This document shows positions 52,960 through 62,393 of a DNA stretch of 64,000 nucleotides, piece by piece. Positions within the stretch are counted from its first letter, which is position 1. Each line of letters begins with the position of its first letter. The translations under genes were made by a program, and so were the position numbers. Source of the DNA: Histidinibacterium aquaticum (GTDB lineage: Bacteria; Pseudomonadota; Alphaproteobacteria; Rhodobacterales; Rhodobacteraceae); NCBI RefSeq assembly GCF_008710275.1, contig NZ_VYQE01000001.1, forward strand, positions 372,001 to 436,000. Reading direction: 5' to 3'. Below the pieces are notes generated by a model. That model was not told the DNA's origin. It was given only the letters and a program-made list of their open reading frames with translations, and did no database searches.

Positions 52960-54261
52960 ATGTCCCTTCTCCGCCTTCTTATTGTCCTGCTCCTGCTCGC
53001 CCCGCCGCTGGGCGCTCAGGACACCGGGCCGGACGGGCCCATCGCCGCCGTCAGCGACGGCGTCACAGACGCCGCGGTCGAACGCCGAATCCGCGAGATC
53101 CTGGCCGAGCTCGGAGGCTACGAGGACGTCACCGTCAGCGTCGCGGAGGGCATCGTGACGCTGCAGGGCACCACCACCTCGGCCCCGGAGGTCACCTCCC
53201 TCGGAGAACTCGCACAGCGCGTCGAAGGCGTGGTCGCCGTGAAGAACGAGGTGACGGAGACCGCGGACATCGCACGCCGCCTGAACCCGGCGATGGACCG
53301 GTTCCGGACGCGCGTGGAATCCGTCCTCATCGCCCTGCCCCTCGTGCTGATCGCGGCAGCCATCTTCGCGGTGATCGTCGGGATCGGCTTCGCCCTCGCG
53401 CGGCTGCGGCGGCCCTGGGACCGGATCGCGCCCAACGCCTTCATCGCGGATGTCTACCGCGCCGTGATCCGAGTCGTCTTCGTCATCGTCGGACTGGTCG
53501 TCGCGCTCGACGTGCTGAACGCCACCGCGCTGCTCTCGACGATCCTGGGCGCGGCGGGGATCATCGGCCTCGCCGTCGGCTTCGCGGTGCGCGACACCGT
53601 GGAGAATTTCATCGCCTCCATCATGCTCTCGATCCGCCAGCCCTTCGGGCCCAACGACGTCGTCGAGATCAACGGGGACCAGGGCAAGGTCATCCGGCTG
53701 ACGAGCCGCGCGACGATCCTGCTCAACTTCGACGGCAACCAGATCCGCATCCCGAACGCGACCGTCTTCAAGAGCCGGATCGTGAACTTCTCCGCCAACC
53801 CCGAGATGCGCTTCATGCTCACCATCGGTGTCGATCTCATGTCCGACCTGGCGGAGGCGAAGCGGCTGGCGCTGCAGACGGTGCAGGGCCTCCCCTTCAC
53901 GCTGGAGAGCCCCGCCCCGATGGTCTGGCTGGGCGAGATCACCGACAGCGGCGTGGAAGTGGTGGCGACCGGCTGGATCGACCAGCGCGAGAATTCGCTC
54001 CTGCTCGCGCGCAGCGAGGCGCTGCGGCAGGTCAAGCGCGCCTTCGCGGCGGCGGGCATCGAGATGCCGAACACCACCTACACCATCGTCCAGGCCGGCG
54101 AGAGCGCGCCCGCGGCCCCCGCCCCCTCGGCCGAGAGCGAGCCGGCCACCCTGGATGCGGTCGCCGAGACGGCGTCGGAGGATCTCGACGCCATCGTCGA
54201 CGCCGAGCGGAACCAGAGGACGAGCCGGGACCTCCTGCGGGAGGACGCCCGGAAGGAGTGA
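52960..54261 (+). CDS. Mechanosensitive channel (MscS) with BON domain
   Basis: A 433-residue inner-membrane channel. Signal peptide or first helix at 3-20 (LRLLIVLLLLAPPLGAQ), a periplasmic BON domain at about 40-100 (VTVSVAEGIVTLQGTT), two to three helices at about 118-215 including the pore segment AAGIIGLAVGFAVRDT, and the MscS beta domain (QPFGPNDVVEINGDQGKV). The C-terminus is an Ala/Pro/Glu-rich tail. It should gate on membrane tension. Confidence 0.92.
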   Translation: MSLLRLLIVLLLLAPPLGAQDTGPDGPIAAVSDGVTDAAVERRIREILAELGGYEDVTVSVAEGIVTLQGTTTSAPEVTSLGELAQRVEGVVAVKNEVTETADIARRLNPAMDRFRTRVESVLIALPLVLIAAAIFAVIVGIGFALARLRRPWDRIAPNAFIADVYRAVIRVVFVIVGLVVALDVLNATALLSTILGAAGIIGLAVGFAVRDTVENFIASIMLSIRQPFGPNDVVEINGDQGKVIRLTSRATILLNFDGNQIRIPNATVFKSRIVNFSANPEMRFMLTIGVDLMSDLAEAKRLALQTVQGLPFTLESPAPMVWLGEITDSGVEVVATGWIDQRENSLLLARSEALRQVKRAFAAAGIEMPNTTYTIVQAGESAPAAPAPSAESEPATLDAVAETASEDLDAIVDAERNQRTSRDLLREDARKE

Positions 54262-54314
54262 CGCGCAAAGGGGTTGCACCCCTCCGAATCCGACGCTATC
54301 TCCCCGCCTGCTGC

Positions 54315-54389
54315 TGGGGTGTAGCCAAGCGGTAAGGCAGCGGTTTTTGGTACCGTGTACCGTAGGTTCGAATCCTACCACCCCAGCCA
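54315..54389 (+). tRNA. tRNA-Gln (TTG)
   Basis: 75 bases with encoded CCA. Acceptor TGGGGTG pairs with CACCCCA, the anticodon loop is TTTTGGT (anticodon TTG), and the T loop is TTCGAAT. Confidence 0.96.
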
Positions 54390-54469
54390 GCCTTCGTCTT
54401 TCAGCGAGAGTACGGAACGCGCCGGTGTCGATGTGACAGGCCGGGTGCCCCCGCCGGGCCGCTCGACTG

Positions 54470-54502
54470 AAAAATCCCGGCGCCCCCAAGGGGGACGCCG
54501 GG
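54470..54502 (-). terminator. Rho-independent terminator of pseudoazurin gene
   Basis: On the minus strand a stem GGCGTCCCCC / GGGGGCGCC with a TT loop, then ATTTTT, about 60 bases after the stop. Confidence 0.85.
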
Positions 54503-54561
54503 CCGGATTTCTCACAAGATGCCGAGGCTCTCCTGCGCTGCTCTTCAACGCCGGGATCGAG

Positions 54562-55008
54562 CTAGCCTTCGGTTTTCGCGGTCCGCGACAGCAGCTCCTC
54601 GAAAGTCGAGGCGGCGCGGCCCGGTGCGCGGACCTCGCTGGCCTCTTCCAGGTTCACCGGCTCTCCGGCGGCGATCACGGCGACCATGCCCATGCCGTAG
54701 TGCGGCTTGCAGCGGATGCCGTAGACGCCTTCTTCGGTGACCTCGATGACGACCTCCTCGTTCATGCCGCCGACGACCATCTCCGCGCCGTCGGGAACCA
54801 TGCCTTCCACCGTCTCCGCGTTGTGGCCGCGATCGGTCGGGACGAAGCGCACGGTGTCTCCTACCTCGGCGTCGATGAAGGCGGGCTCGAAGACCATCGC
54901 GCCGGCCTCGCCCCGGTTCAGCATCTTGACGACGTGCTCCTCGGCGACGGCGCTCTGCGCGACGAGGGCGGCGAGCGCGGTGGAGATCACGAGGCTCATG
55001 CGGGTCAT
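54562..55008 (-). CDS. Pseudoazurin (periplasmic copper electron carrier)
   Basis: A 148-residue type 1 copper protein that carries electrons to nitrite reductase. Signal peptide 1-22 (cleavage AVA-EEH). Copper ligands His62 (RGHNAE), Cys100, His103 and Met108 (RCKPHYGMGM). I choose the ATG at 55008 because AAAGGA lies 7 bases before it; an upstream ATG at 55023 is in frame. Divergent from nirK with an NnrR-type box in between. Confidence 0.95.
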   Translation of the reverse strand: MTRMSLVISTALAALVAQSAVAEEHVVKMLNRGEAGAMVFEPAFIDAEVGDTVRFVPTDRGHNAETVEGMVPDGAEMVVGGMNEEVVIEVTEEGVYGIRCKPHYGMGMVAVIAAGEPVNLEEASEVRAPGRAASTFEELLSRTAKTEG

Positions 55009-55074
55009 GTTCTGTCCTTTCATGTCTTGAGAACATCGATGGCCCCAATCTGGGGATTTCCGCGGATCGACACG

Positions 55075-55088
55075 TTGCTGCGGCGCAA
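55075..55088. promoter_or_regulatory. NnrR/Dnr-type box, pseudoazurin-nirK
   Basis: TTGCTGCGGCGCAA, a 14-base TTG-N8-CAA palindrome between the divergent pseudoazurin and nirK genes. Expected target of the Crp/FNR-family regulator at 58.7 kb. Confidence 0.8.
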
Positions 55089-55211
55089 ACTCCGGCGAAG
55101 GTCGCGAACTTTTCCCGAACGCGCCCGAAGCTTGCTCTGGCACAACGTTTGCCGCGGGCGGACCTCGTACCTTCAGCTCATCCGATACGGGATTGAGAAG
55201 GAGACAGACAG

Positions 55212-56336
55212 ATGATCACCCGTAGAGCCGCACTCCTCGGAGCCGTTGGCGCAGCCGCCGCTCCGATCCTCGCTTCGGCCGCGAAGGCCGAGAGCGCACC
55301 GGACATGACGGCCGCGGTGGCATCGGACGTCGCGCACCTGCCGCGCATCAAGCGCGAGCTGGTCGCCCCGCCCTTTGTCCACGAGCATGAGCAGGTCGCC
55401 CCGGGCGGTCCCCGCGTCGTGGAGTTCACGATGGATATCGTGGAACAGGAGATGCAGATCGCCGACGACGCCTGGGTGCAGGCGATGACCTTCGACGGCT
55501 CCGTTCCGGGCCCGATGATGGTGGTCCACGAAGGCGACTACCTCGAGCTCACGCTGCGCAACCCGCCGACGAACATGCTGGAGCACAACATCGACTTCCA
55601 CGCCGCCACCGGCGCGCTGGGGGGCGGTGCCCTGACCAAGGTCATGCCCGGCGAGCAGACGATCCTCCGCTTCAAGGCCACCCGGCCCGGCGTCTTCGTC
55701 TACCACTGCGCGCCCGGCGGCTCGATGATCCCCTGGCACGTCGTCTCGGGCATGTCGGGCGCGGTCATGATCCTGCCCCGCGACGGGCTGAAGGACCACG
55801 ACGGCATCCCGGTCCGCTACGATCGCCTGGCCTACATCGGTGAGAACGACTTCTACGTTCCGAAGGACGAGACTGGCGCCTATCGCCGGTACCCGGACGC
55901 GGTCTCGGGGTACGCCGACATGATGGACGTGATGAACGGGCTCATCCCGACCCACGTGGTCTTCAACGGGGCCGTCGGCTCGCTGACGGGCGACAGGGCT
56001 CTCAAGGCCAACGTGGGGGAGAAGGTCCTTATCATCCACGCCCAGGCGAACCGCGACAGCCGTCCGCACCTGATCGGCGGGCACGGTGACCTCGTCTGGG
56101 AGGCCGGCAAGTTCAACAACGCGCCTGCGCGGGACTTCGAGACCTGGTTCATCCGCGGGGGTTCGGCGGGAGCGGCGCTCTACGAGTTCCTCCAGCCCGG
56201 CGTCTACACCTACGTGAACCACAACCTCATCGAGGCGGTGAACCTCGGCGCGACGGCCCACTTCGTGGTCGAGGGGACCTGGAACAACGACCTGATGGAA
56301 CAGGTGCAGGCCCCGACCGCCTACGGCGCGTTCTGA
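55212..56336 (+). CDS. nirK: Copper-containing nitrite reductase
   Basis: Reduces nitrite to NO in the periplasm, 374 residues. Tat-like signal ([16 protein letters not shown]). Type 1 copper ligands His125, Cys166, His176, Met181; type 2 ligands His130, His165, His337; catalytic Asp128 and His291. The type 1 loop ([11 protein letters not shown]) is the longer form found in the Rhodobacter branch. The electron donor is probably the adjacent pseudoazurin. Downstream is nirV. Confidence 0.98.
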   Translation: MITRRAALLGAVGAAAAPILASAAKAESAPDMTAAVASDVAHLPRIKRELVAPPFVHEHEQVAPGGPRVVEFTMDIVEQEMQIADDAWVQAMTFDGSVPGPMMVVHEGDYLELTLRNPPTNMLEHNIDFHAATGALGGGALTKVMPGEQTILRFKATRPGVFVYHCAPGGSMIPWHVVSGMSGAVMILPRDGLKDHDGIPVRYDRLAYIGENDFYVPKDETGAYRRYPDAVSGYADMMDVMNGLIPTHVVFNGAVGSLTGDRALKANVGEKVLIIHAQANRDSRPHLIGGHGDLVWEAGKFNNAPARDFETWFIRGGSAGAALYEFLQPGVYTYVNHNLIEAVNLGATAHFVVEGTWNNDLMEQVQAPTAYGAF

Positions 56337-56361
56337 CGCCACTCGAGCGCAGGTGGGATTT

Positions 56362-56388
56362 GGGGCGGCTCTCGGGCCGCCCCTTTTT
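56362..56388 (+). terminator. Rho-independent terminator after nirK
   Basis: GGGGCGGC / GCCGCCCC stem with a TCTCGG loop and TTTTT, between nirK and nirV. It may cut nirV expression relative to nirK. Confidence 0.85.
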
Positions 56389-56405
56389 CGTTGAAGGAGG
56401 ATGAC

Positions 56406-57224
56406 ATGAAACTTGCATCGGCCCTGCTTCTTTCCGCGGCCCTCGGAGCGGTCGGGCTGGGGGGCTGGGAGGCCACGCGAACGGACGCTTTCACCGTGAG
56501 GCCCGAGACGGTTGTCGTGCCTCCGGGCTCCTATGACTGGCGGCCCTCGGGGGACTGGCTGAAGGACGGCAAGCCCGTCGATCCGCCGCTGATCCGGCGG
56601 GACGCAGACGCGCCGCTCGAGATCATGACGTACCAGGTGAGCCGCGGGGACTACTCCGCCTGCGTGGCCGCTCGCGCCTGCCCCGAGACCGGCACCGACC
56701 TCGCGCAGGCCGACCTGCCGATGGTGCAGGCCAATCTCTCGGACGCGACGGCCTACGCGGACTGGCTCTCTGACGAGACGGGGGAAACCTGGCGGTTGCC
56801 GACGGACGAAGAGTGGCAGCGAGCGGCCGCGGAACGCTTCGTCGACGACGCGACGATCGGTGGCGACTACGACACCTACGATCCGGGGCGCTGGCTGAAT
56901 GCCGCCTATGCCCGGAACACCAAGGGCCGCTGGGACTCCGTGCAGCCGGTCAGGCCGCCGGGCGCCTTCGGGTTCAACAGCCACGGCATCGCCGATCTCG
57001 GCGGAAACGTCTGGGAGTGGACGACCACCTGCCAGAGCTCCGGCGTGGTATCCGATGAAGGTGAAATGACCGTGCGGACGGAGAACTGCATCGCCCGGAT
57101 CGTGGCGGGTCAGCACCGCGCGCTGATCGTCGACTTCGTCCGAGACGCCCGGGCCGGAGGATGCGGCGCCGGGATCCCGCCGGATCACCTCGGCTTTCGT
57201 CTGGTCAGGGACACCCCTGCCTGA
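56406..57224 (+). CDS. nirV: NirV, formylglycine-generating-enzyme-like accessory protein
   Basis: A 272-residue exported protein with a signal peptide (KLASALLLSAALGAVGLGGW) and an FGE-sulfatase fold: MTYQVSRGDYSACV, ATAYADWLSDETGETWRLPTDEEWQRAAAER, GGNVWEWTT and GFRLVRD. It accompanies nirK in many denitrifiers; its exact role is unsettled. AAGGAGG is 5 bases before ATG 56406. Confidence 0.93.
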   Translation: MKLASALLLSAALGAVGLGGWEATRTDAFTVRPETVVVPPGSYDWRPSGDWLKDGKPVDPPLIRRDADAPLEIMTYQVSRGDYSACVAARACPETGTDLAQADLPMVQANLSDATAYADWLSDETGETWRLPTDEEWQRAAAERFVDDATIGGDYDTYDPGRWLNAAYARNTKGRWDSVQPVRPPGAFGFNSHGIADLGGNVWEWTTTCQSSGVVSDEGEMTVRTENCIARIVAGQHRALIVDFVRDARAGGCGAGIPPDHLGFRLVRDTPA

Positions 57225-57345
57225 GCGGTGGGCGCCCCGAAGCCAACGGGGCGCCCTCAAGTCATCATGATCCGGAGGTTGCCGAGAGGAGCGGCGTCAA
57301 ACCGGCCATCGGCCTGCCCTCGGCGGCCCCACCTCGCCGCCGCCC

Positions 57346-58539
57346 TCATGCCGTCTGGGCACGCTTCCTTTCCGGGGCCGGAAGAGCCAACCACGGCGCT
57401 ATCCGGGCGACAACGATAGCGAACCCGGCGGTCCAGAGTGTGGCAGCCAGCGTGATCCCGTCCACCCCGGCGAGTTCGGAGTAAGCGCCGAGCGCCCGCA
57501 GGAGGGCCGCCCCGACGATGAGAACGAAGGCCGCCGTGAGCGCGGGACCGGCATCGAGGCTCCGTCCGGTGTGACCCCGGGTGGCGCGCATCATCACCGC
57601 GAGGGTCATGCCGCCGATCGCTCCGATCCCCAGGAGGTGGATGCCCATGGCAGGAGCGACCCAGCCCACCGAAGCGGCCGCGGTCGCAAACAGGCCCATG
57701 GGCACGAAGGCGTAGGCTATGTGAAGCATGAGCAGCAGGGGCGAACGCCATGTGGCACGCCCTTCCCACCGAACGAGGCGGACGACGTGGAGGCCCCCCG
57801 CAAGCCCGAGAGCGAGACCCGCCGCGACCGACCACGGTGCTGCGGTCCAGGTCAGTAGTCCGGTCGCCCCGACCGCCAGCGACAGACCGTCGAAACGGCC
57901 GAAGGGCTTCGGCATCCGCGAAGCGCCCCGCTTGGCCAGCCAGTTGCGCGTGAAGCTCGGGATGATCCGCCCCCCGATCAGCATGATCAGGAAGACCACC
58001 ACCGAGAACCCCAGCCGGAGCCCATAGTCCGCCGCCCCTTTCGTCATGGCCTCGGCATGGAACATGAGGTTGGCGGAGAGAAAGAGCAGGACCGGAACGC
58101 AGACCTTGAGGTTGCGCCAGTTCCGCCCGGCGACGATCTCGCGCGCGATCATCGCGCAGACCGCAGCGAGGAACGCTGCATCGACGATCATAACTCCGAC
58201 GTCCGGTAGCCCCAACACCCCGGCGACGGCGAGCCTGCCGAGGATCCAGAGTGTCAGTAGACCGAGCAACGGCCAGCCCCGGGCCGGCATCCGGCCCGTC
58301 CAGTTCGGGACCGCGGTGAACAGGAAGCCGGCGATCACGGCGGCCGCGTAGCCGAAGAGCATCTCGTGAACGTGCCAGTCCACCGGGCTGAACGGGCCGC
58401 TCAGCGCGACGTCGCCACGCCAGGCCAGCAGCCAGACCGGCACGACGAGGACGCCGAAGAGCGTGGCGGCAAGAAAGAAGGGGCGGAAGCCGTAGCTGAA
58501 CAGGGCCGGTCCTGTGAAAGGGGCGCGGAGATGGGACAT
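57346..58539 (-). CDS. nnrS: NnrS-family heme-copper membrane protein
   Basis: A 397-residue protein with about twelve hydrophobic helices. Family motifs are FSYGFRPFFLAATLFG, WHVHEMLFGYAAAVIAGFLFTAVPNWTG, GGRIIPSFTRNWL, the AIGGMTLAVMMRATRGHTGR segment and conserved His residues. NnrS eases nitrosative stress in denitrifiers. Start is the ATG at 58539. It diverges from the regulator gene. Confidence 0.93.
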   Translation of the reverse strand: MSHLRAPFTGPALFSYGFRPFFLAATLFGVLVVPVWLLAWRGDVALSGPFSPVDWHVHEMLFGYAAAVIAGFLFTAVPNWTGRMPARGWPLLGLLTLWILGRLAVAGVLGLPDVGVMIVDAAFLAAVCAMIAREIVAGRNWRNLKVCVPVLLFLSANLMFHAEAMTKGAADYGLRLGFSVVVFLIMLIGGRIIPSFTRNWLAKRGASRMPKPFGRFDGLSLAVGATGLLTWTAAPWSVAAGLALGLAGGLHVVRLVRWEGRATWRSPLLLMLHIAYAFVPMGLFATAAASVGWVAPAMGIHLLGIGAIGGMTLAVMMRATRGHTGRSLDAGPALTAAFVLIVGAALLRALGAYSELAGVDGITLAATLWTAGFAIVVARIAPWLALPAPERKRAQTA

Positions 58540-58677
58540 CGAGGGACTCCGGTGACTGAAGCGAGGGGGGCGGGCCGGCCAGGGAAAACGAGAGTCCGGC
58601 CCGCCGACGGTCCGGCCAGGTGTGCGACCGGCCGTTCCGTCGCCTCGGAGGATGCGATATCGGTGCCGGTGCGAACT

Positions 58678-58691
58678 TTGTCCTGCCACAA
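58678..58691. promoter_or_regulatory. NnrR/Dnr-type box, nnrS-nnrR
   Basis: TTGTCCTGCCACAA, TTG-N8-CAA, 5 bases before the Shine-Dalgarno of the regulator gene and 138 bases before nnrS. The closeness to the regulator start suggests repression of that gene. Confidence 0.65.
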
Positions 58692-58706
58692 CTTCGGAGG
58701 CCCTCG

Positions 58707-59402
58707 GTGCCCCGCCTCGACGAAAGCCTGCTGACCGGACTGCCCCCTTTCTCACGGCTGGAGAGAGCGCAGATCCGCGAGATCCTCGACCAGGCCACCT
58801 CCCGCCGCTACGACGAGGGCACGGCCGTGTTCCGCGAGGGGATGCAGGCCGACCGTTTCTACCTGCTTCTCGACGGGCACATCAGGGTCGTCCGGACCAC
58901 CCAGGACGGCGAGCAGGTCATCGCCCTGCATATTCCGCCGGGCCAGCTCTTCGGGATCGCGCCCGCCATCGGGCGGGAGACCTATCCCGCGACCTCGATC
59001 TGCGCCTCTGAGTCTCTCGCGCTCTCCTGGCCGGTACGCCTCTGGTCCGAGTTCGCGGCCCGGTACGACGGCTTCGCGACGGAGAGCTACAAGACGCTCG
59101 GAGAGCGGCTCGGCGAGTTCCAGACGCGGGTCACCGACCTGGCGACGAAAGCCGTGGAGCAGCGTGTCGCCTCGGCGCTCCTTCGCATGGTCAACCAGTC
59201 CGGCCGCAAGACCGAGGACGGGATCGAGATCGCCTTTCCGATCACCCGGGCAAATATCTCCGAGATGACGGGGACCACCCTGCACACCGTCAGCCGCCTG
59301 CTTTCGGCCTGGCAGAAGCAGGGCATCGTCCAGTCCACCCGGAAGCACATCACCGTCACCGAACCGCACCAGCTCGTCCTGATGAGCGGCGCGGCGGGGT
59401 AG
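58707..59402 (+). CDS. nnrR: Crp/FNR-family regulator of denitrification (NnrR/Dnr type)
   Basis: A 231-residue regulator. Cyclic-nucleotide-like domain about 15-125 (YDEGTAVFREGMQADRFYLLLDG), helical dimer interface, winged HTH at about 165-215 (ITRANISEMTGTTLHTVSRLLSAW). It has only one cysteine, so it cannot carry the FNR 4Fe-4S cluster, consistent with NO/heme-type sensing. The GTG at 58707 has GGAGG 6 bases before it. The recognition helix (LHTVSR) fits boxes without the FNR TTGAT. Confidence 0.9.
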   Translation: MPRLDESLLTGLPPFSRLERAQIREILDQATSRRYDEGTAVFREGMQADRFYLLLDGHIRVVRTTQDGEQVIALHIPPGQLFGIAPAIGRETYPATSICASESLALSWPVRLWSEFAARYDGFATESYKTLGERLGEFQTRVTDLATKAVEQRVASALLRMVNQSGRKTEDGIEIAFPITRANISEMTGTTLHTVSRLLSAWQKQGIVQSTRKHITVTEPHQLVLMSGAAG

Positions 59403-59414
59403 ATCGTACTCCGG

Positions 59415-59642
59415 TCAGTCCTCGGGCAACGTCACCAGCCCGGCAGCGCGGCGGATTTCCTCGCGGAAGCCGTCCTCGTCCAGTTCGTATTCCTCGCAGG
59501 CGTCGATGACGGTGTGAAACGGCGCGATGGGGCAGCCGACGCAGAGCATGCGCCGCTCGATGAAGGCCGTCGCCACGTCGGGCCATTGATCGAACATCCG
59601 CGCGAGCGGAAGGTCGGGGTCGTCGAAATCCGGACGGCGCAT
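59415..59642 (-). CDS. DUF1858-domain protein
   Basis: A 75-residue protein with RMFDQWPDVATAFIERRM and CVGCPIAPFHTVIDACEEY: a CxxC pair plus a third Cys. DUF1858 proteins (as in the N-terminal part of ScdA/Ric-type iron-sulfur repair proteins) are found beside nor and nir genes and may bind a redox cofactor. It shares an NnrR box with norC. Confidence 0.85.
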   Translation of the reverse strand: MRRPDFDDPDLPLARMFDQWPDVATAFIERRMLCVGCPIAPFHTVIDACEEYELDEDGFREEIRRAAGLVTLPED

Positions 59643-59696
59643 GGTCTGGCTCCCTTGAACGTGCCGCCAGATTGCTCTGCCCGACCGTGACGTTCT

Positions 59697-59710
59697 TTGC
59701 GCCGGCGCAA
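59697..59710. promoter_or_regulatory. NnrR/Dnr-type box, norC
   Basis: TTGCGCCGGCGCAA, a perfect 14-base palindrome, 62 bases before norC and 54 before the DUF1858 gene. Confidence 0.88.
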
Positions 59711-59772
59711 CAAGCGCGACGCCGAACCACGCTACCCCCGGCCCATCGCAACGATCCGAGAAAGGCCGGGGA

Positions 59773-60225
59773 ATGTCGGAAATCCTCACCAAGTCCCGGG
59801 CGCGAAACGTGTTCTATGGGGGGTCGATCTTCTTCATAGGCATCTTCGCGGCCATGACGGTGCACTCGCACCGCTACATCGTCTCCACCTCGACCTCAGA
59901 GATGGAGCTCTCCGAGGAGGTCGTCCTGGGCAAGCACGTCTGGGAGCGGAACTCCTGCATCAACTGCCACACGCTGCACGGCGAGGGCGCCTACTTCGCA
60001 CCCGAGGTCGGCAACGTGATGACCCGCTGGGGCGTCGTCGACGACCCCGAGGGCGCCTACCAGATCCTCGATGGCTGGATGCAGTCGCAGCCCTCCGGGA
60101 TCGAGGGCCGCAGGCAGATGCCGCATTTCGACCTGACGGAGGAAGAGACCCGCGGCCTCGCGGAATTCCTGCGCTGGGCCGACAAGAACCACACCCAGGA
60201 CTGGCCGCCGAACGACGCCGGCTGA
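59773..60225 (+). CDS. norC: Nitric oxide reductase cytochrome c subunit
   Basis: A 150-residue membrane-anchored cytochrome. One helix at about 14-32, heme c site CINCH at 62-66, axial Met116 (RRQMPHF). It passes electrons from periplasmic carriers to NorB. First gene of norCBQD. Confidence 0.97.
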   Translation: MSEILTKSRARNVFYGGSIFFIGIFAAMTVHSHRYIVSTSTSEMELSEEVVLGKHVWERNSCINCHTLHGEGAYFAPEVGNVMTRWGVVDDPEGAYQILDGWMQSQPSGIEGRRQMPHFDLTEEETRGLAEFLRWADKNHTQDWPPNDAG

Positions 60226-60238
60226 GGAGGGACACCCA

Positions 60239-61588
60239 ATGAAATTCAAGTCACAACGCGTCGCGCTCTGGTACTTCTACGCGGCGCTCGCGCTCTTCGC
60301 GATCCAGGTCTCCGGCGGGCTGCTCGCCGGCTGGATCTACGTCGCTCCGAACACGCTGTCGGAGCTGCTTCCCTTCAACATCGTGAGGATGATCCACACC
60401 AATGCGCTCATCGTCTGGCTGCTGCTGGGCTTCTTCGGCGCGGCCTACTACCTCGTGCCGGAAGAGGCGGAGCGGGAGCTCTTCTCTGAAAAGCTCGCCT
60501 GGGCACAGCTCATCATCCTGCTGGTCGGCACGCTTGGCGCCGTCGGCTCCTACCTCGTGGGCATCCACGGCGGGCGCGAGTTCCTCGAACAGCCGCTCTG
60601 GGTGAAGTTCGGCATCCTCGTCGCGGCGGTGATCTTCCTCGTGAACATCTCGCTGACCGCCCTGGCGGGCCGGAAGACGGCGATCACCAACATCATGCTG
60701 GTCGGCCTCTGGCTGCTCTGCCTGCTGTGGATCTTCGCCTTCATCAACCCCGACAACCTGGCGCTCGACAAGATGTACTGGTGGTTCGTCGTGCACCTCT
60801 GGGTCGAGGCGACCTGGGAGCTGGTCATGGCCGCGATCCTCGGCTTCTTGATGCTCAAGCTCACCGGCGTCGACCGAGAGGTGATCGAGAAGTGGCTCTA
60901 CGTCATCGTCGCCACGGCGCTCTTCTCGGGCATCCTCGGGACCGGTCACCACTACTACTGGATCGGCACGCCCGGATACTGGCAGTGGGTCGGCTCGATC
61001 TTCTCGACCTTCGAGGTGGTGCCGTTCTTCGCGATGATGTCCTTCGCCTTCGTGATGGTCTGGAAGGGCCGCAAGAACCACCCGAACAAGGCCGCGCTGC
61101 TCTGGTCGCTCGGCGCCTCCACCGTCGCCTTCTTCGGCGCCGGGGTCTGGGGCTTCCTGCACACGCTGCATGGTGTGAATTACTACACCCACGGCACCCA
61201 GGTGACGGCGGCGCACGGGCACCTAGCCTTCTACGGGGCCTACGTCGCGCTTAACCTCGCCATGTTCACCTACGCGATGCCGATGCTGCGCGGACGCGCG
61301 CCCTACAACCAGGTGCTCAACATGGCGTCCTTCTGGCTGATGACCGGTGGCATGGCCTTCATGACCTTCACGCTGACCTTCGCCGGGACGATCCAGACGC
61401 ACATGCAGCGGGTGCTGGGCGACTACTACATGGTGGTGCAGGACGACCTGTCGCTCTTCTACCTCATGCGCTTCGGCTCGGGCGTGGCCGTCGTGCTGGG
61501 CGCGATCCTCTTCATCTACTCGACGGTCGTGGTGCGGCGAGGCGAAGTCGTCACGCCCGGCCCCGCCAACCCCGTGCCGGGAGAGTGA
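60239..61588 (+). CDS. norB: Nitric oxide reductase large subunit
   Basis: A 449-residue cytochrome b of 12 helices. Heme and non-heme-iron ligands are in MIHTNALIVWL, VVHLWVEATWELVMAA, TGHHYYWIGTPGYWQWVGS and GVNYYTHGTQVTAAHGHLAFYG. It makes N2O from two NO without a proton pump. 13 bases after norC. Confidence 0.98.
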   Translation: MKFKSQRVALWYFYAALALFAIQVSGGLLAGWIYVAPNTLSELLPFNIVRMIHTNALIVWLLLGFFGAAYYLVPEEAERELFSEKLAWAQLIILLVGTLGAVGSYLVGIHGGREFLEQPLWVKFGILVAAVIFLVNISLTALAGRKTAITNIMLVGLWLLCLLWIFAFINPDNLALDKMYWWFVVHLWVEATWELVMAAILGFLMLKLTGVDREVIEKWLYVIVATALFSGILGTGHHYYWIGTPGYWQWVGSIFSTFEVVPFFAMMSFAFVMVWKGRKNHPNKAALLWSLGASTVAFFGAGVWGFLHTLHGVNYYTHGTQVTAAHGHLAFYGAYVALNLAMFTYAMPMLRGRAPYNQVLNMASFWLMTGGMAFMTFTLTFAGTIQTHMQRVLGDYYMVVQDDLSLFYLMRFGSGVAVVLGAILFIYSTVVVRRGEVVTPGPANPVPGE

Positions 61589-61591
61589 GCC

Positions 61592-62389
61592 ATGACCAGT
61601 CTCGCAAGCCTCAAGCCCGCACCCTTCTACAGCCCGCAGTCAGACGAATGCGCCGTCTTCGAAGCGGCCCACGCCAACCGGTTGCCCCTTCTCCTGAAGG
61701 GGCCCACCGGCTGCGGCAAGACGCGCTTCGTCGAGCACATGGCGGCCCGGCTGGGCCTGCCGCTCCACACCGTCGCCTGCCATGACGACCTCTCGGCGGC
61801 GGACCTGATCGGGCGCTACCTGCTGAAGGGCGGAGAGACCGTCTGGGTCGACGGCCCCCTGACGCGGGCCGTTCGCGAAGGGGGCATCTGCTACCTCGAC
61901 GAGGTCGTGGAGGCCCGGAAGGACGTCACCGTCGTTCTCCACCCTCTGACCGACGACCGGCGCCGCCTCGTGATCGACCGGACCGGAGAGGAGCTTCAGG
62001 CGCCGGAGAGCTTCATGCTCGTGGCTAGCTACAATCCCGGCTACCAGAACGTCCTGAAGAAGCTGAAGCCCTCGACGCGCCAGCGCTTCCTCTCCATCGG
62101 CTTCGACTTCCCGGAGATCGCCACCGAGACCGGCGTCGTGGTCCGGGAAAGCGGTCTGGACGAGGGGCGGGCCTCCGGGCTCGTCCGGCTCGCCCGGCAT
62201 ATCCGGTCGCTCTCTGGCATGGACCTCGAAGAGGGTGTCTCGACGCGGCTGCTGGTCTATGCCGGCTCGCTGATCGCGGGAGGCATGACCGTCGACCGGG
62301 CGCTCGAGGTCGCCATCATCGAGCCGCTGTCGGACGAGCCGGACACGCAGCAGGCCCTGCGCGACCTCGCCGCGACGGTCTACGGGTGA
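61592..62389 (+). CDS. norQ: NorQ, AAA+ (MoxR-type) activator of NO reductase
   Basis: A 265-residue ATPase. Walker A GPTGCGKT at 37-44, Walker [12 protein letters not shown] near 95, sensor region VASYNPGYQ. With NorD it inserts the non-heme iron into NorB. Confidence 0.95.
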   Translation: MTSLASLKPAPFYSPQSDECAVFEAAHANRLPLLLKGPTGCGKTRFVEHMAARLGLPLHTVACHDDLSAADLIGRYLLKGGETVWVDGPLTRAVREGGICYLDEVVEARKDVTVVLHPLTDDRRRLVIDRTGEELQAPESFMLVASYNPGYQNVLKKLKPSTRQRFLSIGFDFPEIATETGVVVRESGLDEGRASGLVRLARHIRSLSGMDLEEGVSTRLLVYAGSLIAGGMTVDRALEVAIIEPLSDEPDTQQALRDLAATVYG

Positions 62390-62393
62390 CGCC

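Noticed and set aside
51853-54489. 878-codon antisense frame across the PfkB and MscS genes
   Set aside because: Shadow frame covering two well-supported genes and the tRNA-Gln.
57230-57256. Hairpin after nirV (GGGCGCCCCG / CGGGGCGCCC) as a terminator
   Set aside because: A strong stem but no T run follows; it may stop transcription in a factor-dependent way, but I do not call it.
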